Under the pieces are notes generated by a model. That model ran no database searches, was not told the DNA's origin, and worked only from the letters and a program-made list of their open reading frames with translations. 64,000 bases of DNA, taken from contig NZ_QPMJ01000002.1 in NCBI RefSeq assembly GCF_003369835.1, positions 868,001-932,000 of the forward strand. The letters are read 5' to 3'. This document shows positions 59,248 through 64,000 of the stretch, in pieces. Source of the DNA: Halorussus rarus. Its GTDB lineage: Archaea; Halobacteriota; Halobacteria; Halobacteriales; Haladaptataceae. Every line of letters starts with the position of its first letter. Position 1 is the stretch's first letter. Made by a program: the position numbers and the translations under genes.

Positions 59248-61926
59248 CTATTCGCCGTAGCTCGTGATGTCTCGATCCCCGAGTACGCGCGTGTACGTGT
59301 CGTCGCCGGTCACGTCGGCGAGCCGACCGGCGAGTTCGCGTAGGTCATCATCGACGTCCCACTTTTCGACGTAGTTCTGGACCGCCTGTCCCTTCTCGTA
59401 GCGATACCGCAGGAACTGGAGCTTATCGAGGTTCGAGAGGTGTTCGCCGCCGTCGCCGTTGACGCGTTCCTGGATGTACGCCTGGCGCTTCTCGTTGTCC
59501 CACGTGCCGAGTTCGAAGCCGTCGTCCTGGTTGTATAGGTGCGTCTCCTTGAGATCTTCCGGGGCAGCGTTCGTCCCACGGCAGAGCTTGTTGACGTCGT
59601 CGAAGGAGGGGTTTGACGTGTCGAGCAGGTCGATGAACACGTCTTCGACGCCGATGTCGCTGGCCTCCTGGATGATGCCGTAGATCTCCTGAACGACCTC
59701 CTTCGCGCTCATGATCTCTCCGTCGCGCTGTACCTTTCCGTGGTGCTTGGAGTACTCACGGAAACATGCGCCCATCTCCATCACACCGATGTCACCGCGC
59801 GAGAGGTCACGGTTTTCTTCGAGTTGCTTGCGGGTGCGCCGGGCCGTGCGGTAGATGTCGCGGCGAAGGGAGTTCCACGAGGCGGGTTCGGTGTCGTCAA
59901 TAGGGCGGGCAACGACGACGATGTCGAAGGAGACCGCTTCACCTTCTATGAATTTATTGATGTCTGCGGTGATCGGGTACGTGGCAGTCACCTCGAAACC
60001 GACGTTACACAGCGATTCGAGGAGTTCCCCCCAGGATTCGGAGTCGCTGTGATGATAGGTGAACGTGAGCGTTCCATCGTCCTTGAGCGCTCGCTTGACG
60101 ACGGAGAACGCCTGTCCCAGTTCGGATTCGAAGTCCTCTGCCGTCTTCTCTAGGTACGGGTTCGTTACGATGGACTCTGAGCGTGGCGTTTTATCTTGGG
60201 TAAATTCAGGGTACACGTCTTCGAGAAGTACCTTCTGCCAGACATAGAAGTAGTCGGCAACCTCGGAGTAAATGATGTTATCGTAGTATGGAGGATCAGT
60301 GATAACCGCGTCAAACTCGTTCTCGTAGTCGAGTTGGCGCATATCTCCTTGGTGGATTTCAGCAGATTCTCCAATAGATTGTGAGAACTCTGGCGTCTCC
60401 ACAGACTCACCATCTTCTACGTAGCGTTCGGTGGGTGAATTGGCATATTCAACGCCTGTCTTCACCATGTCAAACATCGCACTAAACGTTCCACTCCCCC
60501 ACTTCGCACCCCAGACGTTGTTTTCAACTGGATAGGTCGGTGGCGTGAAAGAGTTATTCCGGAAGAAGTCCCCAATTTTATTATATGTAGTATTATAGGA
60601 TACCATCTTATTCGTATATCGCAGAGATTCAGAAGCCGCTAAAAGAAGGTATTCAGAGATATTCTGATCGTCCACAGATTCGATTGAGCGTAGGAGCTTA
60701 GCAAGCGACAATAGCTGGCGTTCTGTGAACATATCTCGCCAAGTCTCATAGCCGTGTTGGAACACGTCATTACCACTGATAGACGAAGCCGCAGTTATCG
60801 CTCCCTCTGGTATCTTCTCATCGGGAACGTATTCATAGAGTTCTTCGCTCTCCTCCCACTCATTCTTTGCTTCCTCAAAAAGCTCAATGTCGTAGCTTTC
60901 CGCCTGCTTGTACCCTTTGTATGCGCTCTTGTCTTCACCTGCGTTATCGCAATGTTCGCAGTAATACTCCAGAGCATAGAGGCGCAAATCAGGTGGGCCC
61001 TGCTCTTGAATCGCATCTGTAATCGCGTACTTCTGGCCACAGTCAGGGCAGTTGTACTTCCCACCGCGCGAGACGTTCCCTTCCTTCGGAACGAACCCGT
61101 GTCCACAGTCGTTACAGACACTCTCTGACTGCCAGTCGTCTACTAGAGTGACCGAGCCACAGTCCGGGCAAAGAACGTTGTACTGGTCGTCGTTCTCGTA
61201 GCGCCCTGCAGCGACGCGATAGTCCTTGAACAGTGGAACCGTGTGCCCACACGAGACGCAGTCCAACTCCTTCACCCAGAAGTTGTACATCACGTCTGCG
61301 TCGTGATCGCCGTTCGGGCATTGCGTCTTGTAGTACTGCGTGATTTCGTCGGCGACGTCTTCCTTCACCTGCTCGAAGGCCTCTTCGAGCTCTTCGACAT
61401 CAGTCTGGCCCGCTTCGAGTTCCTTCTTCGTGACGAACCACGCGACAGGGTTCAGGTCGTTGCCGACTACCTCTGCGCCAAAGCGAGAAGCCTCCACGAG
61501 CGACGTGCCGCCACCCATGAACGGGTCGAGAATCTTCTTGTCCTCAACGCGAACGTCCTTTGGGTAGAGCTCCCAGAGGCTCTCCGGATCAGTCATGTCC
61601 ACGCGTTCGAGCAGTGAGGCGATGTCAAGATCGGACTCGCCGTCGGCATCGTCGCCATAGTCCGCAAGCGTGCCGCCTTCGTGGCCCGGCTCATACACCG
61701 AGACCTTCTCCGGATCGTCCAGCAGCGTGTAGAGCGAGATTGCGCGGAAGACACAGCCCAGACGTCGCGCCCACCACTTGTGCATCGTGTAGATCGGGCG
61801 ATAGTACATCTTCGCCCGGCCCTCCTTCTCGGCGATCTCGTTGACGCGCTCGATGGGGAACCCGCGTTCGATGGGGAGTTCGGTCCGCTCCTGCCGGCCC
61901 TGTGAAGATCCAGATTGTTCCGACAT
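59248..61926 (-). CDS. DUF1156-type DNA methyltransferase
   Basis: Encodes 892 residues. The N-terminus (ELPIERGFPIERVNEIAEKE, YRPIYTMHKWWARRLGCVFR) is the DUF1156 region. Methylase motifs: DPFMGGGTSLVEA near 132 (SAM binding) and DPPYYDN near 545 (catalytic DPPY). Four or more CxxC pairs between about 205 and 345 form zinc ribbons (CVSCG, CPDCG, CNDCG, CEHC). The family occurs in predicted anti-phage clusters and modifies adenine or cytosine. Adjacent genes differ from the classic partners I know. Confidence 0.88.
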   Translation of the reverse strand: MSEQSGSSQGRQERTELPIERGFPIERVNEIAEKEGRAKMYYRPIYTMHKWWARRLGCVFRAISLYTLLDDPEKVSVYEPGHEGGTLADYGDDADGESDLDIASLLERVDMTDPESLWELYPKDVRVEDKKILDPFMGGGTSLVEASRFGAEVVGNDLNPVAWFVTKKELEAGQTDVEELEEAFEQVKEDVADEITQYYKTQCPNGDHDADVMYNFWVKELDCVSCGHTVPLFKDYRVAAGRYENDDQYNVLCPDCGSVTLVDDWQSESVCNDCGHGFVPKEGNVSRGGKYNCPDCGQKYAITDAIQEQGPPDLRLYALEYYCEHCDNAGEDKSAYKGYKQAESYDIELFEEAKNEWEESEELYEYVPDEKIPEGAITAASSISGNDVFQHGYETWRDMFTERQLLSLAKLLRSIESVDDQNISEYLLLAASESLRYTNKMVSYNTTYNKIGDFFRNNSFTPPTYPVENNVWGAKWGSGTFSAMFDMVKTGVEYANSPTERYVEDGESVETPEFSQSIGESAEIHQGDMRQLDYENEFDAVITDPPYYDNIIYSEVADYFYVWQKVLLEDVYPEFTQDKTPRSESIVTNPYLEKTAEDFESELGQAFSVVKRALKDDGTLTFTYHHSDSESWGELLESLCNVGFEVTATYPITADINKFIEGEAVSFDIVVVARPIDDTEPASWNSLRRDIYRTARRTRKQLEENRDLSRGDIGVMEMGACFREYSKHHGKVQRDGEIMSAKEVVQEIYGIIQEASDIGVEDVFIDLLDTSNPSFDDVNKLCRGTNAAPEDLKETHLYNQDDGFELGTWDNEKRQAYIQERVNGDGGEHLSNLDKLQFLRYRYEKGQAVQNYVEKWDVDDDLRELAGRLADVTGDDTYTRVLGDRDITSYGE

Positions 61927-62070
61927 TATTCAGTATGTAGAAGCGATACGCCACGAGCCACATAAGTGTGCGTTCTTTCCACCAATAAGCAGCTCCAGCG
62001 AGCACTCGACCCCCTGTTCGCCAACACTGCCAATATCCATATATAGCGGCTGAGAGATGGATGAAAGCGA

Positions 62071-63174
62071 TTAGAACGAAAGCTCAAAATGGTCCGTGTC
62101 GGGGTCAGTGGAAGTCATCTCGTAGTCGGGTACTGCGGTACAGTACTCCAGCATCTCTGGAAAGAGGTGTGCAAACGAGATGGCGAGGGAGTGTGTTACC
62201 GAATTAGCCGATGCATCGGTGTACTCCGCTGCGAACCCAGAAATTGCGTCACTATCGAATCGCCCCGAATCTCCGTTACCCGGTGCAACGGTGAAGTCAG
62301 CAATTTTCCCGTCAGAGATTGCTACAGCAATCTTCTCGGTAGTGGATGTCATGACCGCAAGTTCGATGTCTACTGAAGTCTGGTAGTGGCGAAGATCCTG
62401 AACGCGGAAGGATAGAATATTCTCCATCGAAAGATGATCTTCATCGTATATTGCTGTGAGTATCGGCTGATTCGGATCGTCAGTCGAATCTACAACAGAA
62501 TCCTCCTGAATTGTCACCGAGGAGACTGTCCACGGATGGGCGGCGTGCGAGTCAAGAAGTAGCTCGTGATCTGGAGTCTGAAGCAGATCAACCAAATGGT
62601 CGTATGGAGACTTTCCGAAACCTTCCCCATCAAGGTGCTCGTCACACGCCTTCCGATCCGCTTCATCCATTACTGCGGAAGGAAGCCACTGCTGGATCCG
62701 TCGCTTCGTCTCCCTCGTGAAATCCTCTGAAACGGTACTGAAATCCACCGGGGGAGTTCGTTCAAACAATTCCTGCAAGTCGAAGTCGGAATCCGCTTCC
62801 GACTGTGTACTAACTTCGATGCGGTCTGCCAACTGTTCAAGATCTTCAGCATACTCGCCAGTATATGAATCGACGTATTGCTGAATACGTTCGACATCCT
62901 CCTGTGCGAGAACTGGTGCCGACTCTCCCGTTGGTTTAGAAGCGTCCGAGCGAGAAATGCCACTCTCCCCCGTCCAGTGGAGGTCCAGTTCGTATAGTGC
63001 CCAGACGAGTTGGTCCGGAATCTGATCACCGGCAGTGTAACCAGTGGATTGGTAAAAATCCGCAATCTCATCAGGGGTCTGAAGTGGGATAGGGTGATCA
63101 GCCCCCGGTATAGAGATATGCACGTAGTAACCCTCTTTCTCGTATCCCGATGAGTATTCCTTGAAAACAGCCAT
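62071..63174 (-). CDS. Unknown protein, partner of the DUF1156 methylase
   Basis: Encodes 367 residues, the gene before the methylase on the same strand (144 bases apart). It is acidic, with an N-terminal GYEKEGYYVHISIPGADHPI, a middle helical part (ERIQQYVDSYTGEYAEDLEQ) and a C-terminal beta-rich stretch (DLRHYQTSVDIELAVM, KIAVAISDGKIADFTVAPG). No TM, Cys or known motif. Context suggests a defence role. Confidence 0.6.
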   Translation of the reverse strand: MAVFKEYSSGYEKEGYYVHISIPGADHPIPLQTPDEIADFYQSTGYTAGDQIPDQLVWALYELDLHWTGESGISRSDASKPTGESAPVLAQEDVERIQQYVDSYTGEYAEDLEQLADRIEVSTQSEADSDFDLQELFERTPPVDFSTVSEDFTRETKRRIQQWLPSAVMDEADRKACDEHLDGEGFGKSPYDHLVDLLQTPDHELLLDSHAAHPWTVSSVTIQEDSVVDSTDDPNQPILTAIYDEDHLSMENILSFRVQDLRHYQTSVDIELAVMTSTTEKIAVAISDGKIADFTVAPGNGDSGRFDSDAISGFAAEYTDASANSVTHSLAISFAHLFPEMLEYCTAVPDYEMTSTDPDTDHFELSF

Positions 63175-63408
63175 ATATCAGATAACCTACCGTCCGCCTC
63201 TTCAATCTGGTGTGTTAGCCATACCTGACCCCCGATCAGAATGCTCGGTGGAGTGTTCGGCCATTGATGATGCCGATGCAACCTCAAAGATGTCTCTCGG
63301 AAGGGGCCACAGTACGCCAGTCACCCTTCCAAGAGGAATTTAGAGAAGTACAAGGAACTGTTATCACGTTCGAGTGTCAGTTGGCTGTATACAGACTCTG
63401 AGGGCACG

Positions 63409-64000
63409 ATGGTTGATAATCTAATTCTCACTGTGAAGGATGTCGTTGAAGATGGAAACGAACTGGTTGTCGCATTTGGCAATCAGAACACAATTCTGGT
63501 GTACAATGACACAGGGGAAGAACTATCTCCCGGAGCAACGGTGCGGCTTGATGAAGACCAGATTAATGCAGTAGAGGTGATCCAGCCAGATGGATCCGAT
63601 TCGGGAAACTTAGTCGGTGTCGTCAAGCGAATATCTTCTGAGAGAATAATTGTTCAGACAGAGAATACACACCTCAGCGTGTTGTATCCCGATGAATTGG
63701 ATCTAAGTGTTGAGGACACTGTTGAGTTGGATTCTACTTCTGGAAGAATACTAGGTAAGATTGAGGATATTGATCCACCCACGTTTGATTCTTCGAACGA
63801 AATCTCCGATTTAAGTCGCTACCGAACAGAGAATCCGGACAATTCTTTCGACGATATTGGAGGGTTAGAGACCATCAAGGAGCGAGTTAAAGAGGTGGTC
63901 GAATTACCATTGAGCAAAAGCGACGAGTTTAGCGAAATCGGAGCAGATCCACCAACCGGTGTTCTATTCCACGGTCAACCAGGAACAGGTAAGACGCTGT
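63409..64000 (+). CDS. PAN/CDC48-like AAA ATPase, 5' part
   Basis: At least 197 residues before the window ends. The first about 110 residues look like small beta (OB-like) domains (VVEDGNELVVAFGNQNTILV, RISSERIIVQTENTHLSVL). The AAA domain then begins FDDIGGLETIKERVKEVVEL and GVLFHGQPGTGKT (Walker A) at the edge. The ATG at 63409 is the first start after an in-frame stop near 63273. It is divergent from the unknown gene and methylase. It could unfold proteins for the proteasome or act in defence. Confidence 0.75.
   Translation, partial: MVDNLILTVKDVVEDGNELVVAFGNQNTILVYNDTGEELSPGATVRLDEDQINAVEVIQPDGSDSGNLVGVVKRISSERIIVQTENTHLSVLYPDELDLSVEDTVELDSTSGRILGKIEDIDPPTFDSSNEISDLSRYRTENPDNSFDDIGGLETIKERVKEVVELPLSKSDEFSEIGADPPTGVLFHGQPGTGKTL

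Noticed and set aside
63161-63343. 60-residue ORF between the unknown gene and the AAA ATPase
   Set aside because: It overlaps the start of the minus-strand gene and has no recognisable features; the AAA gene is in another frame.

Overview
The window is a haloarchaeal (class Halobacteria) chromosome segment. Its proteins are highly acidic, the left half is very GC-rich, promoters are archaeal TATA type with leaderless starts, and it carries haloarchaeal hallmarks: class I HMG-CoA reductase, ribose-1,5-bisphosphate isomerase, NucS, a Bat-type regulator beside phytoene synthase, HalOD1, and Tat-dependent lipoproteins. Genus-level naming is not possible from sequence alone.

Positions 1 to about 31,400 are ordinary core-type chromosome. 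In order: end of a VOC-family enzyme; a zinc-ribbon/wHTH protein; hmgA; ribose-1,5-bisphosphate isomerase; a DUF302 Tat protein; an ABC-2 exporter pair; a two-TM channel with tandem RCK domains; a DUF2270 protein; an IclR regulator, an M20 amidohydrolase and a peptide/nickel-type ABC importer (binding protein, two permeases, fused double ATPase) that look like one uptake-and-hydrolysis locus; nucS; a P-loop kinase; a GT2 glycosyltransferase; an M20 peptidase; a duplicated-domain unknown; a secreted CARDB-like protein with a PH-domain membrane protein; an SDR; a SIMPL lipoprotein; and a LOV-PAS/GAF/HTH bacterio-opsin-activator-type regulator next to crtB, suggesting blue-light control of carotenoid synthesis. 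Three copies of a dispersed intergenic repeat lie here.

From about 31,400 rightward GC content falls, fragments appear and gene density drops. 31.4-38.6 kb holds a gene fragment, DUF3592 and unknown genes, an ABC-2 exporter, then three single genes (MBL hydrolase, tiny zinc protein, formate/nitrite-type transporter), each bracketed by inverted copies of one short asymmetric repeat.

39.6 to about 53 kb is an integrated plasmid/virus-like element. It contains a tRNA-3'-end-like att sequence, a tyrosine integrase, a serine-recombinase homologue lacking catalytic residues, a wHTH repressor with a dyad-rich divergent control region, and a replication operon (unknown acidic protein, UvrD-like helicase, primase-polymerase-like protein, unknown). 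Next come an iteron-like cluster split by a 608-bp IS6-type non-autonomous element carrying a HalOD1 gene, small membrane/zinc proteins sharing an operator-like dyad, and an intact serine recombinase. No capsid, portal or terminase gene was recognised.

53-64 kb is a defence island: an McrB/McrC-like modification-dependent restriction pair, several unknown (partly zinc-binding) genes, a large DUF1156-type DNA methyltransferase, an unknown partner, and the 5' part of a divergent PAN/CDC48-like AAA ATPase cut off by the window end.
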